Shown here: one piece after another, positions 18,180-27,894 of the stretch
How the letters are laid out: each line of letters opens with the position of its first letter
Position numbering within the stretch: position 1 is the first letter of the stretch
Origin: Rs1 sp038900335
GTDB taxonomy: Bacteria; Pseudomonadota; Gammaproteobacteria; Pseudomonadales; Balneatricaceae
Direction: 5' to 3'
DNA: 64,000 bases
Assembly: GCA_038900335.1 (NCBI GenBank)
Contig: JBBMRB010000017.1
Coordinates: 26,934 to 90,933 of the forward strand
Notes under the pieces: generated by a model
Told to the model about the DNA's origin: nothing
The model's database searches: none
What the model saw: the letters and a program-made list of their open reading frames with translations, nothing else
Translations under genes and position numbers: made by a program

Positions 18180-19040
18180 TCAGCTGGACTCTTTATCTAG
18201 ACGAATGGTAACTCGTCTGTTTCTCGCTTTATTTTTCTGTGATGTATTAGGTACAACCGGGTATCTCTCACCGTGATAACGCGTAGTTATCATTGACTCA
18301 TCAACACCTAAAGACACCAAATAACGGGTAACTTCTTCCGCTCTTTGCTTGGACAAATCTCTGTTTAACAGCCTTCTGCCACCACTGTCAGAGTGGCCGT
18401 CAATATAGATAGCGCTAACGCTTTTATCTTCTTGCACATAAAACGAAATCAACTCTAAGCGCTCTTTAGTTGCATCTGATAATGTCCATGCAGCTGGCGG
18501 GAACAATACTGCTGTTCTAGCAACTTGACGAAAATTAGCAGGCAATAGGCCGGCGACACATGAAATGTAGTCATTATAGGCACCTTTGAAGTTTGCTGCA
18601 GAGAGCGCAACTCTAAGAATATCTTCAGAATTCATCCATTTATCAACGGTAAACGTTGGTGACATACCCTTGTAAAGAGAAACCAACATCTGACCCGCGT
18701 AGGCGGCATTGGTTTTTAATACCCTGTCAGCTTCGAGCGGGCCGACGACGGATGTCGGGATACCCGGCTGCCATGGAGATGCCTCAACAACTAGCATAGC
18801 CGGTCGTTTAATAGCTAAACGTTGCGTAGGTTTTAAAGTAAATAAAGGCTCAGACCCTGCTTCATGAAGAAACTCGCCTATCCCAAAAGCGGGAATCTCT
18901 TGTGAGAGTTTACACTCAAACTTAGAAGATTCTAAAACCCATTTAGATTCATCAATTGATGCGCGAAATGTCACTGCATGCAACAAGCCGCTTATTGAAA
19001 CTAACAACAACGCAATAACCAACTTTAATTTCATTACCAT
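18180..19040 (-). CDS. motY: Flagellar motor protein MotY (OmpA-like)
   Basis: Forms part of the T-ring around sodium-driven flagellar motors, binding peptidoglycan near the stator. After a signal peptide (LVIALLLVSISGLLHA) an N-terminal beta domain holds the MotY-like stretch KFECKLSQEIPAFG. The C-terminal OmpA domain has the peptidoglycan-binding pattern IDGHSDSGG...LSKQRAEEV and NRRVTI. Residue count 286 fits MotY. Three in-frame starts lie close together (GTG 19046, ATG 19040, ATG 19034); the choice is uncertain. Its adjacency to rnt matches Vibrio and Pseudomonas, supporting MotY rather than a general OmpA protein. Confidence 0.88.
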   Translation of the reverse strand: MVMKLKLVIALLLVSISGLLHAVTFRASIDESKWVLESSKFECKLSQEIPAFGIGEFLHEAGSEPLFTLKPTQRLAIKRPAMLVVEASPWQPGIPTSVVGPLEADRVLKTNAAYAGQMLVSLYKGMSPTFTVDKWMNSEDILRVALSAANFKGAYNDYISCVAGLLPANFRQVARTAVLFPPAAWTLSDATKERLELISFYVQEDKSVSAIYIDGHSDSGGRRLLNRDLSKQRAEEVTRYLVSLGVDESMITTRYHGERYPVVPNTSQKNKARNRRVTIRLDKESS

Positions 19041-19080
19041 TGCCACACTTCACTCATTTGATAAAAATATAATTTACTAT

Positions 19081-19725
19081 TTACTGATCGTTAAGAACCA
19101 TATCCCAACCACCAAGGTCTTTCCAGCGATTAACTATGGAACAAAATAAATCCGCTGTTTTTTCGGTATCATACAAGGCCGAATGAGCTTTTTTACCATC
19201 AAATGCAATACCCGCTGCATCACAGCCGCGCGCTAACACAGTCTGACCGTAAGCAAGCCCTGACAATGTCGCCGTATCAAAGGTTGAAAACGGATGAAAA
19301 GGATTACGCTTTAAGTCACATCGCTGCGCCGCTTCCATGACAAAACCATGATCAAAAGAGGCATTATGGCCCACTAAAACAGCTCTTTTGCAGCCGTGTG
19401 CTTTGACTGCTTTGCGAACCGCTTTGAAAATCATTTCCATTGCCTCAAGTTCAGCAATTGCATTGCGATCAGGATCCTGCGGATCTATACCTGTAAAATC
19501 TAACGCAGCCTGCTCTATATTAGCCCCTTCAAAAGGCTCTACATGCGCTTCAAAACTATTATCGACAATAAGATAACCTTCGTCATCCATCGTTAATGTA
19601 ACGGCAGCTATCTCAAGTAAAGCATCCGTCCTACAATTAAAACCAGCTGTTTCAACATCAATAACTACAGGTAAATAACCTCTAAAACGTTCCACCATCA
19701 ACTGCGTAATATTACTATTAGCCAA
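19081..19725 (-). CDS. rnt: Ribonuclease T
   Basis: DEDD-family 3'-5' exoribonuclease that trims tRNA and 5S/23S rRNA 3' ends. The motifs are VIDVETAGFN near residue 23 (Exo I), GHNASFDHGF near 121 (Exo II) and HSALYDTEKTADLF near 180 (Exo III with the catalytic His). I prefer the TTG at 19725, because it gives 12 residues before RFRGY exactly as in E. coli RNase T and has AAGGAT upstream. A longer frame opens at TTG 19743. Confidence 0.94.
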   Translation of the reverse strand: MANSNITQLMVERFRGYLPVVIDVETAGFNCRTDALLEIAAVTLTMDDEGYLIVDNSFEAHVEPFEGANIEQAALDFTGIDPQDPDRNAIAELEAMEMIFKAVRKAVKAHGCKRAVLVGHNASFDHGFVMEAAQRCDLKRNPFHPFSTFDTATLSGLAYGQTVLARGCDAAGIAFDGKKAHSALYDTEKTADLFCSIVNRWKDLGGWDMVLNDQ

Positions 19726-19858
19726 AAGAATATCCTTAACCAAGCCTAAGCTTAAAATAAATTTTTAAATCAATTAGATACATTCTAACAGCGCCGACAA
19801 CAAAAGCATCTAGATTCTTCCATATCAGCAAAATATACAATTATATTAATAATAGACC

Positions 19859-19889
19859 AAAAAAAACCCAGTATTAACTGGGTTTTTTA
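19859..19889. terminator. Terminator downstream of the peroxiredoxin gene
   Basis: AACCCAGT at 19865-19872, loop ATTA, ACTGGGTT at 19877-19884, flanked by A and T runs. On the minus strand it directly follows the peroxiredoxin gene. Confidence 0.88.
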
Positions 19890-19904
19890 AAAATATCGTA
19901 ATAA

Positions 19905-20507
19905 TTACAGCTTGTCAGATTCAGCTGATAAGTATGCAGCAACGCCATCTGGAGATGCATCCATTCCTTTATCGCCTTTGCTCCAACCTGCTGGGCAAAC
20001 TTCGCCGTGCTCTTCATGATGTTGAAGCGCTTCAAAAAGACGAATTAGCTCGTCCATGTTACGACCTAATGGTAGGTCGTTAACGATTTGTGAACGAACA
20101 TTGCCATTTTGATCAATAATGAATGCACCACGAAAAGCAACACCGCCTTCACTCTCAACATCATAAGCTTTACAAATTTCATGGTTGATATCAGCAACAA
20201 GTGTGTAATTTACCTGGCCGATACCGCCTTTATCGACAGCAGTATTACGCCATGCATTATGTGTAAAATGTGAATCGATAGAAACACCAATCACTTCTAC
20301 ATTCAACGCTTTGAATGCTTCAACACGATGATCCAGAGCGATCAATTCTGAAGGGCAAACAAAAGTAAAATCTAAAGGATAGAAAAATACTAAAGAGTAT
20401 TTACCTTCAGTTGCTTGTGCAAAATTATAACCATCTACTATTTGGCCATCAGCTAACACTGCTGCCGCTGTGAAATCAGGTGCTTTTTTACCGACTAATA
20501 CGCCCAT
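19905..20507 (-). CDS. 2-Cys peroxiredoxin (AhpC/Prx1 type)
   Basis: Thiol peroxidase that reduces hydrogen peroxide and organic hydroperoxides. The peroxidatic Cys51 lies in DFTFVCPSEL and the resolving Cys171 in EVCPAGW; the C-terminal YLSAES stretch resembles the YF-motif region of typical 2-Cys enzymes. Length 200 is normal. The start has GGAGAG seven bases upstream. It lies in the same strand block as grxD and rnt, as in Pseudomonas, where a related gene holds the same place. Confidence 0.95.
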   Translation of the reverse strand: MGVLVGKKAPDFTAAAVLADGQIVDGYNFAQATEGKYSLVFFYPLDFTFVCPSELIALDHRVEAFKALNVEVIGVSIDSHFTHNAWRNTAVDKGGIGQVNYTLVADINHEICKAYDVESEGGVAFRGAFIIDQNGNVRSQIVNDLPLGRNMDELIRLFEALQHHEEHGEVCPAGWSKGDKGMDASPDGVAAYLSAESDKL

Positions 20508-20579
20508 TTGAACTCTCCATTATAGGTATTAAAATCTAATTACTTTGCTTACAAATAAGCAAAGCATGAAAATTATTTA

Positions 20580-20903
20580 TTACTCTGCTGTTTTAGCTGC
20601 TGCTGAAACAAGTGTTTTTAACTCACCTGATTCAGCTAATTCACAAACGATATCACAACCACCGACTAACTCACCGCCAACCCACAATTGAGGGAACGTC
20701 GGCCAATTAGCTATTTTAGGAAGCTCTGCACGTATATCTTGGTTTTCCAAAATATTAACGAATGCAAATTTTTCTTCGCAGGCCATCAATGCCTCAACAG
20801 TCTTTGATGAGAAACCACACTGCGGAAAACGCGGCGTACCTTTCATGTATAATAATATAGCGTTACTTTCAATTTGCTCTTTTATCGTTTCAGCAGTAGT
20901 CAT
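20580..20903 (-). CDS. grxD: Monothiol glutaredoxin Grx4/GrxD
   Basis: CGFS-type glutaredoxin that carries or transfers Fe-S clusters, often with BolA. The active site CGFS is at residues 29-32 after LLYMKGTP, and the GSH/cluster-binding parts WPTFPQLWVGGELVGGCDI follow. I chose the ATG at 20903 (107 residues), which has GAGAG upstream and matches the E. coli N-terminus; the frame also opens nine codons earlier at 20930. Confidence 0.95.
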   Translation of the reverse strand: MTTAETIKEQIESNAILLYMKGTPRFPQCGFSSKTVEALMACEEKFAFVNILENQDIRAELPKIANWPTFPQLWVGGELVGGCDIVCELAESGELKTLVSAAAKTAE

Positions 20904-21299
20904 ATCACTCTCGCATATTGCCATAGGCAATTAAATCAAAATTAATGGCGCAATCATAACATAGACTTTAGAGTGTTTCCCTACATCTTTAGCCCTAGAA
21001 CCGCTAATATAAAAAATAAATAAGCAGCTCAATCACACCCAGTAAAAATACTTTTGTATAGCACTTAAATAGGGTAACAATGATTTTTTTCAATGCCTAA
21101 ACAACAATATAAACTTGATAATCTTCTACATTTATCTTGAAATCACCCTAGCCGAGGCGCAAATTTAATGCTATATATAACCCTAAATTAAACCCTATCT
21201 TCAATTTTACCCCGCCATATACCGCTATTCATCAATGTTTTATTACACATCATTGAAAAATGAGCTTTTTACTATTGGCAATAAAAAATTAGAAATCAT
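20904..21299. promoter_or_regulatory. Divergent grxD-argF intergenic region
   Basis: About 400 AT-rich bases between divergent grxD and argF, presumably holding both promoters. I searched for a paired arginine-repressor (ARG) box near argF and saw no convincing match. No tRNA, small gene or terminator is visible. Confidence 0.4.
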
Positions 21300-22214
21300 A
21301 TGAAAAATGTCAGACACTTTTTAACTCTATTAGATCTTTCAACAGCAGAATTCCACCAGATTATCGAACGCGCGATTGAGCTTAAGGCGATGCGTAACAA
21401 GGGTGAAAATTTCGCACCTTTTACCAACAAAGTACTGGGTATGATTTTTGAAAAATCATCCACTCGTACCAGAGTCTCATTTGAAGCAGGTATGGCACAA
21501 TTTGGTGGCCACGCTATGTTTTTATCATCAAGGGATACCCAACTTGGTCGCGGCGAGCCGATCCAAGATTCTGCAAAAGTTATCTCTAGTATGATTGATA
21601 TCGTCATGATCAGAACGTTTGAGCACACTACTGTAGAAGAGTTTGCTAAACACTCAAGTGTTCCGGTAATCAATGCGCTAACTGATTCTTACCACCCCTG
21701 CCAATTACTTGCGGATATGCAAACGTTTTGGGAGCAGCGCGGCAACATCAAAGGCAAAAAAGTAACATGGGTTGGCGATGGCAATAATATGTGCCACTCA
21801 TACATTAATGCAGCGCGAGTACTTGATTTTGAACTCGCTATCGCCTGCCCGCAAGGATACGATCCAGACCCTGCTTTAGTAGCGCAAAATAGCGATAGAG
21901 TGACAATTTACCGCGACATTAAAGAGGCGGCAAAAGACTCTCACTTAATTGTGACCGACGTATGGGCATCGATGGGTCAAGAAGAAGAGCAAAAAGCACG
22001 TGAGAAAAGTTTTGCTAACTACCAAGTCAACGAAGAGCTAATGACACTTTGTGATGACGATGTATTGTTCATGCACTGTCTACCTGCCCATCGCGGTGAA
22101 GAAATCAGTGAAAACATGTTAGAGCATCAAAGCAGTGTCGTGTTCCAAGAAGCAGAAAACCGCTTACACGCACAAAAAGCGTTAATGGAATTTTTACTAA
22201 ATAACAGTAACTAG
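21300..22214 (+). CDS. argF: Ornithine carbamoyltransferase
   Basis: Makes citrulline from ornithine and carbamoyl phosphate in arginine synthesis. The 304 residues include the carbamoyl-phosphate loop SSTRTR at 53-58, the HPCQLLADM stretch near 132 and the ornithine-binding HCLPAHRGEE near 263. The length is that of the short anabolic type. The ATG has no good ribosome binding site (AATTAGAAATCAT precedes it), so expression may be modest or use a different context. Single gene, followed by a hairpin. Confidence 0.96.
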   Translation: MKNVRHFLTLLDLSTAEFHQIIERAIELKAMRNKGENFAPFTNKVLGMIFEKSSTRTRVSFEAGMAQFGGHAMFLSSRDTQLGRGEPIQDSAKVISSMIDIVMIRTFEHTTVEEFAKHSSVPVINALTDSYHPCQLLADMQTFWEQRGNIKGKKVTWVGDGNNMCHSYINAARVLDFELAIACPQGYDPDPALVAQNSDRVTIYRDIKEAAKDSHLIVTDVWASMGQEEEQKAREKSFANYQVNEELMTLCDDDVLFMHCLPAHRGEEISENMLEHQSSVVFQEAENRLHAQKALMEFLLNNSN

Positions 22215-22249
22215 ATTCTATTATAACGACAGCTTTTGCGAACAGAGGG

Positions 22250-22276
22250 TACCCGCTATTATTTATTTAGCGGGTA
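22250..22276 (+). terminator. Hairpin after argF
   Basis: TACCCGCT at 22250-22257 pairs perfectly with AGCGGGTA at 22269-22276 around an AT-rich loop. Only a weak T-rich stretch follows. The rest of the gap to metR (22277-22612) is AT-rich with no gene seen; it should hold the metR promoter. Confidence 0.6.
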
Positions 22277-22612
22277 TCATTCTTTGCTAAATAACATGCT
22301 ATTAGCTCTGCTTTAATCCCACTTTTTACTGTGCATTTGCCAACCTGTAATCAAACGAAGATGGCACACTATTAATGCTACTCACAGCTTGCATAACCAT
22401 ATAATAAATTGATTTAACAAAACGACTTAAAAAACACCACAATACTCTGTATTGTAGTTCAGTATTTTTTACTTAAACAACTGCTATTTTGTAGGTATTA
22501 GATAGTCATACTTAACTAATAATTAAAGCTCTGCTCTGTCTTTAAAAATAGTTATGTTTTTGCTAATGACTGACACCTTCACCAACACTAAACATTTATC
22601 TCTGAGACAACC

Positions 22613-23527
22613 ATGATCGAGTTAAGACATTTAAAAACATTAGCCGCACTGCGAGACACAGGATCATTAGTAGAGGCTGCCGATCGCATCCATTTAACTC
22701 AATCAGCCCTTTCCCATCAGATAAAAGATCTTGAAGACCGCTTTAATTGCTCTTTATTCGTCAGAAAAACAAAACCGATTAGCTTTACTGCTGCAGGCAG
22801 AAGAATGCTGGCTTTAGCAGATAATATTTTACCTATGGTTAAAAATACAGAGCGCGAAATTGCCCGCCTTGCCTGTGGTGAAACCGGTCGTTTAAATGTC
22901 AGCATTGATTGTCACAGTTGTTTTGAATGGCTTATGCCCACTATTGATAGTTTTCGCAAAAACTGGCCTGAAATTGAAATGGACCTAGCTAATGGCTTCA
23001 CTTTTGCGCCGATTCCAGCCCTTGCCAAAGGCGATATTGACTTAGTTATCACTTCAGATCCCATTCCTCGCAACGGTATCAGCTACACTCCGCTTTTTAG
23101 TTATGAATCGCTAATCGCAATGAGCAATAATCACAGTTTAATTAATAAAAAGCATATCGATGCTACAGATTTTATTGATGAGACCTTGATTACCTACCCT
23201 GTCAACCAAGACAGGCTAGACATTTTTACTCGGTTTCTAGACCCTGCAGGTATTCAACCTAAAGAGATAAGAACCACTGATCTTACGTTAATGATGATAC
23301 AACTAGTGGCAAGTGGTAGAGGCGTAGCCGCACTTCCAAACTGGGCACTGGATCAATATCTACAAAAAAATTACATTAGCGCTAAGCCCATCGGCGATAA
23401 AGGCCAATGGTGTACTCTTTATGCAGCAATTCGCGAAGAGCAGTTAAATGCCGAGTTTATGACTGACTTTTTAGAGACCGCCAGAGAAGTCTCTTTTGCT
23501 AATTTGGCGGGTATTAAATCCGCTTGA
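22613..23527 (+). CDS. metR: LysR-type regulator MetR
   Basis: Transcription activator of methionine synthesis genes that responds to homocysteine. The N-terminal helix-turn-helix (LRDTGSLVEAADRIHLTQSALSHQI) is followed by a ligand domain with the MetR-typical IDCHSCFEWLMPTIDSF and DLVITSDPIPR. 304 residues fits MetR. No metE or metH lies nearby, so it acts in trans. The start is the first ATG, with MIELRHLKTL matching the family N-terminus. Confidence 0.9.
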   Translation: MIELRHLKTLAALRDTGSLVEAADRIHLTQSALSHQIKDLEDRFNCSLFVRKTKPISFTAAGRRMLALADNILPMVKNTEREIARLACGETGRLNVSIDCHSCFEWLMPTIDSFRKNWPEIEMDLANGFTFAPIPALAKGDIDLVITSDPIPRNGISYTPLFSYESLIAMSNNHSLINKKHIDATDFIDETLITYPVNQDRLDIFTRFLDPAGIQPKEIRTTDLTLMMIQLVASGRGVAALPNWALDQYLQKNYISAKPIGDKGQWCTLYAAIREEQLNAEFMTDFLETAREVSFANLAGIKSA

Positions 23528-23743
23528 AATAGCTATTCCAACAGTGCACTTGCCAATATCAGTACGCTTTAGTTCATTTAATTAAGCACTATATGCTGTT
23601 GCCCCTTTGTTTCTGGTTAATGATACCTTAAACTGTCAGGCCTTAAAAAGTATTGGCTAAAGCCGTACTTTGAGCCAATTTACTCGATACTCATATGGCT
23701 CAATAATTTTACTAAAATCGATCTATATAATTGGCGAAATACA

Positions 23744-25096
23744 ATGGATATCTGGACACCGCAAAGCTGGCGCAGCAAACCTATTTTACAGCAACCAAAC
23801 TACCAAGATTTAGCGAAGGTACAGGCAGTTGAGGCACAGTTAAAAAACATGCCCCCACTCGTTTTTGCTGGCGAAATCAGAGATTTACACCGTCAATTAG
23901 GCGAAGTAGCTCAAGGTAATGCTTTTTTACTTCAAGGTGGTGATTGCGCTGAAACTTTTGCTGAGTTCAATGCCAATAAAATTAGAGATACCTTCCAAGT
24001 ACTTCTGCAAATGGCGGTGGTTTTAAGCTTTGCCGGTGGTACTCCTGTTGTTAAAATAGGACGAATGGCGGGTCAGTTTGCCAAACCACGCTCTAGCGAC
24101 TTAGAGACCATTGGCGATCAATCGCTACCTAGCTATCGCGGCGATATCATTAATGGTAATGAGTTTAACGAACAAGCTCGTACTCCCGACCCTGAGCGCA
24201 TAATTAAAGCGTACCATCAGTCATCATCTACGCTTAATTTACTGCGTGCCTTTGCTCAAGGCGGCTTTGCTGATTTGCATAAAGTACATCAATGGAACCT
24301 TGGCTTTGTTAATGAGAGCCCACTGGGTGAGCGTTATTTCAATTTAGCCAACCAAATAGATCAAGCGCTAACATTTATGGAAGCTTGCGGCATCAACTCC
24401 GCCACTACGCCACAAATTCGCGGCACGACTTTATTCACCTCCCATGAAGCGTTATTACTCGGCTATGAAGAAGCACTAACTCGCAAAGATAGTCTTACAG
24501 ATCAATGGTATAATTGCTCTGCTCACATGATTTGGATCGGCGACAGAACAAGACAGCCCGATCATGCCCATGTTGAATTTTTACGCGGTGTTAAAAACCC
24601 TATCGGTATTAAAGTAGGACCGACAACGTCAGCTGAGGATCTAATAAAATTACTCGATATACTCAACCCTGAAAACATCCCTGGAAGAATTACTTTAATT
24701 GCTCGAATGGGTGCGCAAAATATTGCCGATAAACTGCCACCTTTAGTACAGTTAATTAAACGTGAAGGGCGCAGCGTAGTCTGGAGCTCGGACCCGATGC
24801 ACGGTAATACCATTACTGCATCTAGTGGTTATAAAACACGTAGTGTTGATGCTATTTTGACTGAAATCAAAGGTTTCTTCCAAGTGCATAAATCTGAAGG
24901 CACTCACGCTGGCGGAGTACATTTAGAGATGACCGGACATAACGTGACAGAGTGTATCGGTGGTGCTTATCAAATCACCGAAGAAGGCTTGGCACATCGC
25001 TATGATACGTTCTGTGATCCTCGATTAAATGGTGAACAAGCACTTGAGTTAGCATTTTTGATCGCTGAAACGCTCAAATCAGCTAAAGCGGGCTAG
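23744..25096 (+). CDS. 3-deoxy-7-phosphoheptulonate synthase, class II
   Basis: First step of aromatic amino acid biosynthesis: phosphoenolpyruvate plus erythrose 4-phosphate to DAHP. It is the class II (plant/Mycobacterium-like) type: W..Q.WRSKP at the N-terminus, FLLQGGDCAETF near residue 65, KPRSSD near 115, DPMHGNT near 350 and GGVHLEMTG near 385. 450 residues is normal. Class II enzymes coexist with AroF/G/H types in pseudomonads, where some serve secondary metabolism. yqcC follows after two bases. Confidence 0.95.
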   Translation: MDIWTPQSWRSKPILQQPNYQDLAKVQAVEAQLKNMPPLVFAGEIRDLHRQLGEVAQGNAFLLQGGDCAETFAEFNANKIRDTFQVLLQMAVVLSFAGGTPVVKIGRMAGQFAKPRSSDLETIGDQSLPSYRGDIINGNEFNEQARTPDPERIIKAYHQSSSTLNLLRAFAQGGFADLHKVHQWNLGFVNESPLGERYFNLANQIDQALTFMEACGINSATTPQIRGTTLFTSHEALLLGYEEALTRKDSLTDQWYNCSAHMIWIGDRTRQPDHAHVEFLRGVKNPIGIKVGPTTSAEDLIKLLDILNPENIPGRITLIARMGAQNIADKLPPLVQLIKREGRSVVWSSDPMHGNTITASSGYKTRSVDAILTEIKGFFQVHKSEGTHAGGVHLEMTGHNVTECIGGAYQITEEGLAHRYDTFCDPRLNGEQALELAFLIAETLKSAKAG

Positions 25097-25098
25097 TT

Positions 25099-25416
25099 AT
25101 GGCACATCAACAAATTGGCCAAACATTGCGTTTAATATCCGCTGTGATGCAACAACAAGGTTTATGGCAAAATGAGCCCCCTAGCGATGAAAAGCTAGCT
25201 AGCACACTGCCTTTTTGTGTCGATACATTAACGTTTGGTGAATGGTTACAATGGGTTATGTATCCTAAGCTGATTGTTATTGTAGAAACCAAAGCGACAC
25301 TGCCTGCTAACAGTAATATGGCGAGCATGGCCGAACAAGCCTTCAAAAAAGAGCCTAGTGATACTAGAGAATTACTAGCGCTGATCGTGCAGTTAGATCA
25401 AGATATTACTACCTGA
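25099..25416 (+). CDS. yqcC: YqcC family protein
   Basis: A small 105-residue helical protein of unknown function. The core FCVDTLTFGEWLQWVMYPKL is typical of the YqcC family, which in many gammaproteobacteria sits next to the tRNA pseudouridine synthase truC. Here it follows the DAHP synthase gene by two bases and precedes a DUF3549 gene; truC is not in the window. Confidence 0.88.
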   Translation: MAHQQIGQTLRLISAVMQQQGLWQNEPPSDEKLASTLPFCVDTLTFGEWLQWVMYPKLIVIVETKATLPANSNMASMAEQAFKKEPSDTRELLALIVQLDQDITT

Positions 25417-25497
25417 TATTCATAGTAAAAAGTTTAAGGACACTGCTCTTTAAGCTTTTTGTTACGACACATTTTTTAACAGTATTAGAGATACCTT

Positions 25498-26541
25498 ATG
25501 TCATCACTTAACTCGCTGACACAGCTACTACAAGAAAGTGGCGTCAAGTTTGGATTTTTCGATATGGGTCGCCATATCACTGAACTGCCATCTATTGAAT
25601 TTGCACAGATAGAGCAGGGAAACTGTATCTATCCTTCACCTTATTTACATCAAGCTTGGTTAGCATTGATGTTGTGGAACCCTGAAAACAGCGAGCAAAA
25701 TATTGTTTGGTTTTTAAAATTCCCACTAGATGAACAAGGCTATCTAGTACAGGCTGTTCGCGATGACTTTATTAACCGTTTAATGCTAAACATCAACCAA
25801 ATATTAGAATCTGCCGATATATCAGAAGCTGAAGATGCTCTCAAAGACAACCCGTTTTCTTTCACTCCGGATCAGGAAAAAATGGCTGTCTTTCATGCCA
25901 TTACCGCAAAGCAAACCAAAGCTGAGCCATCCCAGTTCTATCAGCCTTGCCTGCAATACTACAGCGCTCAAACACCTTTACAGCACTGGCAAGAACTAGG
26001 CTTACAAGGTATAGCTGAACTTGCTATCAATATTGCAGATCATCAAGACATCATTATTAACCATTTTGATCAATACCCCGATGAGCCGTTAATTGCTTTG
26101 TGTAATAGCCTTGAGCACAGCGAAATTAGCGAGCAACTATCGACAAAAATCATCGACAAACTCACCCTTAGTCTAGCTGCAGATCAGCCAAATATCGCTC
26201 TTTGTACTGCTTTAGCAAGAGCTGTTTATGCAAGTCCTAATGAGAGTTTTCGACAACAGGCAGTGCTGTTGCTACTTAACTCGAAATTAGCGCACTCTAG
26301 TGAAGTACTCAGTACAATCGCAATTAAACTACCTGCTCAGTTACTCACTCCAGATACTAGCCATTTGTTTTTAGAAAAGCTTGCTGTCAGTGAAGCAGGA
26401 CAACAGGGATTTTCTAGAATACTAGCGGATTTAATGTTTAGCGAAAATCTTAGACAAGCTATTTTAACTGCTTTTCGCAACCCAAAGCGCAGTGATCAAT
26501 TAACCAAAGCCATTGGTAGCATGTTTGGCTCTGCTTTTTAG
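25498..26541 (+). CDS. DUF3549 family protein
   Basis: A 347-residue soluble protein of unknown function. The N-terminal part GVKFGFFDMGRHITELP, the WFLKFPLDEQGYLVQAVRDDF stretch and the C-terminal KAIGSMFG look like the DUF3549 family of gammaproteobacteria. The second half is rich in alpha-helical, Leu/Ala-rich segments, possibly helical repeats. It follows yqcC by about 80 bases on the same strand. No enzymatic motif is seen. Confidence 0.8.
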   Translation: MSSLNSLTQLLQESGVKFGFFDMGRHITELPSIEFAQIEQGNCIYPSPYLHQAWLALMLWNPENSEQNIVWFLKFPLDEQGYLVQAVRDDFINRLMLNINQILESADISEAEDALKDNPFSFTPDQEKMAVFHAITAKQTKAEPSQFYQPCLQYYSAQTPLQHWQELGLQGIAELAINIADHQDIIINHFDQYPDEPLIALCNSLEHSEISEQLSTKIIDKLTLSLAADQPNIALCTALARAVYASPNESFRQQAVLLLLNSKLAHSSEVLSTIAIKLPAQLLTPDTSHLFLEKLAVSEAGQQGFSRILADLMFSENLRQAILTAFRNPKRSDQLTKAIGSMFGSAF

Positions 26542-26587
26542 AGCACTAGCTATTGACCAATAGCCAATTGCTTAAGGTATCTACTTT

Positions 26588-27706
26588 TTAAGGTATATAC
26601 TTTAAGCGATAAACCACACCAGAGTCAGTCGCAATAAAAGACTCTCCCTGTGAATTAATCGCCATTGATCGCACACGCTGCGATAAAGATTCTAAATAAC
26701 GACGCTCACTGAGCTTACCCATGCCATCAATACTAACCACGTTTAGATGCTGTTTGACTAAAGCGCCTAAGAAAAATTGGTCATTATTAATTAATAAAAA
26801 ACTTGGCGCTATTGATGGAATATACACATATGATGGCGCTTGCATTCCTGCTTTTTCAGTACCTTCACCAATATCAATAGGCCCCCAATATTCTTTACCA
26901 AAAGAGACTACCGGCCAGCCATAATTCTTACCCTTCTCTATTAAATTAATTTCATCACCACCACGCGGGCCATGCTCTGCTGACCATAACTGCTTTGTTT
27001 TGCTATCAAAGACTAAACCTTGCGGGTTGCGATGCCCATAACTCCATATATGTGCCAACGCTTTATCGTTTGTAACAAAAGGATTATCAGCAGGAATGCT
27101 ACCATCGAGATTAAGCCGTATTATTTTACCTGCATGATTACGTAAATCCTGTGCGTTTTCACGATCACCGCGATCGCCAACACCAAAGAAAACATGACCA
27201 CTGTTATCAAAGGCAATGCGTGAGCCAAAATGCTGCCCTTTATGACTACCGGCATCTGTCACTAATAATGACTGCCAGTTTGTTAGCTGCAATGGCCCCT
27301 TCTCGTTATTAATAACAAGCTTCGCTCTGCCTAGCGCTGTTGTTGCACCTGCTTTGACACGAGTAGCATAAGTGAAATACAACCACTGATCTTGATCATA
27401 ATTGGGACTGACAGCTACATCTAATAAACCACCTTGGCCGCTAACTGCCACTTCAGCAAGCCCCAATATTTCTCTTGTTTCGCCATTTATAGTATTTAGT
27501 AGCCATGCGCTACCCTCCTTTAATGTCACAACAAGCTGCTCATCACTAACAAATGTCATGCCCCATGGCACACCCGCTAATTTGATGTGCTCAATCGCTT
27601 TAATATCATTGAATGCCCTTGATTGAGCAGTGCTATAAACACTAGAGCTGGCCATTAACGCCACGGTTACCAAGGCCAATAAATATTTATAATTTAAAGC
27701 TTTCAT
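26588..27706 (-). CDS. PQQ-dependent aldose sugar dehydrogenase-like protein (YliI family)
   Basis: Secreted six-bladed propeller oxidoreductase, probably oxidising sugars in the periplasm with PQQ. After a signal peptide (YLLALVTVALMASSSVYSTAQS) the sequence shows GVPWGMTF, QGGLLDVAVSPNYDQDQWLYFTY, HFGSRIAFD, the RNPQGLVFD stretch and AEHGPRGGDEINLI, which are the active-site and calcium/PQQ-binding regions of the soluble glucose dehydrogenase/YliI family. 372 residues is typical. The natural substrate is not known from sequence. Confidence 0.92.
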   Translation of the reverse strand: MKALNYKYLLALVTVALMASSSVYSTAQSRAFNDIKAIEHIKLAGVPWGMTFVSDEQLVVTLKEGSAWLLNTINGETREILGLAEVAVSGQGGLLDVAVSPNYDQDQWLYFTYATRVKAGATTALGRAKLVINNEKGPLQLTNWQSLLVTDAGSHKGQHFGSRIAFDNSGHVFFGVGDRGDRENAQDLRNHAGKIIRLNLDGSIPADNPFVTNDKALAHIWSYGHRNPQGLVFDSKTKQLWSAEHGPRGGDEINLIEKGKNYGWPVVSFGKEYWGPIDIGEGTEKAGMQAPSYVYIPSIAPSFLLINNDQFFLGALVKQHLNVVSIDGMGKLSERRYLESLSQRVRSMAINSQGESFIATDSGVVYRLKYIP

Positions 27707-27894
27707 CTCACCCTCTTCCTTAACTTAGTAATGATCAATCGATCATAGCATCGAACATTTACATAATCATATTTTTAGCCTTGTTAATTTTAACCACAAT
27801 AACCTATCAGTAGATATACTGATTATAACCTGCTTAAATAGCTACTTTACTTAAAGCGATACTGCGCCCTCATGAACACTAAAGAGCAGTTATA

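Noticed and set aside
20931..21299. Arginine repressor boxes upstream of argF
   Set aside because: No paired ARG-box-like sequence with acceptable match was found by eye.
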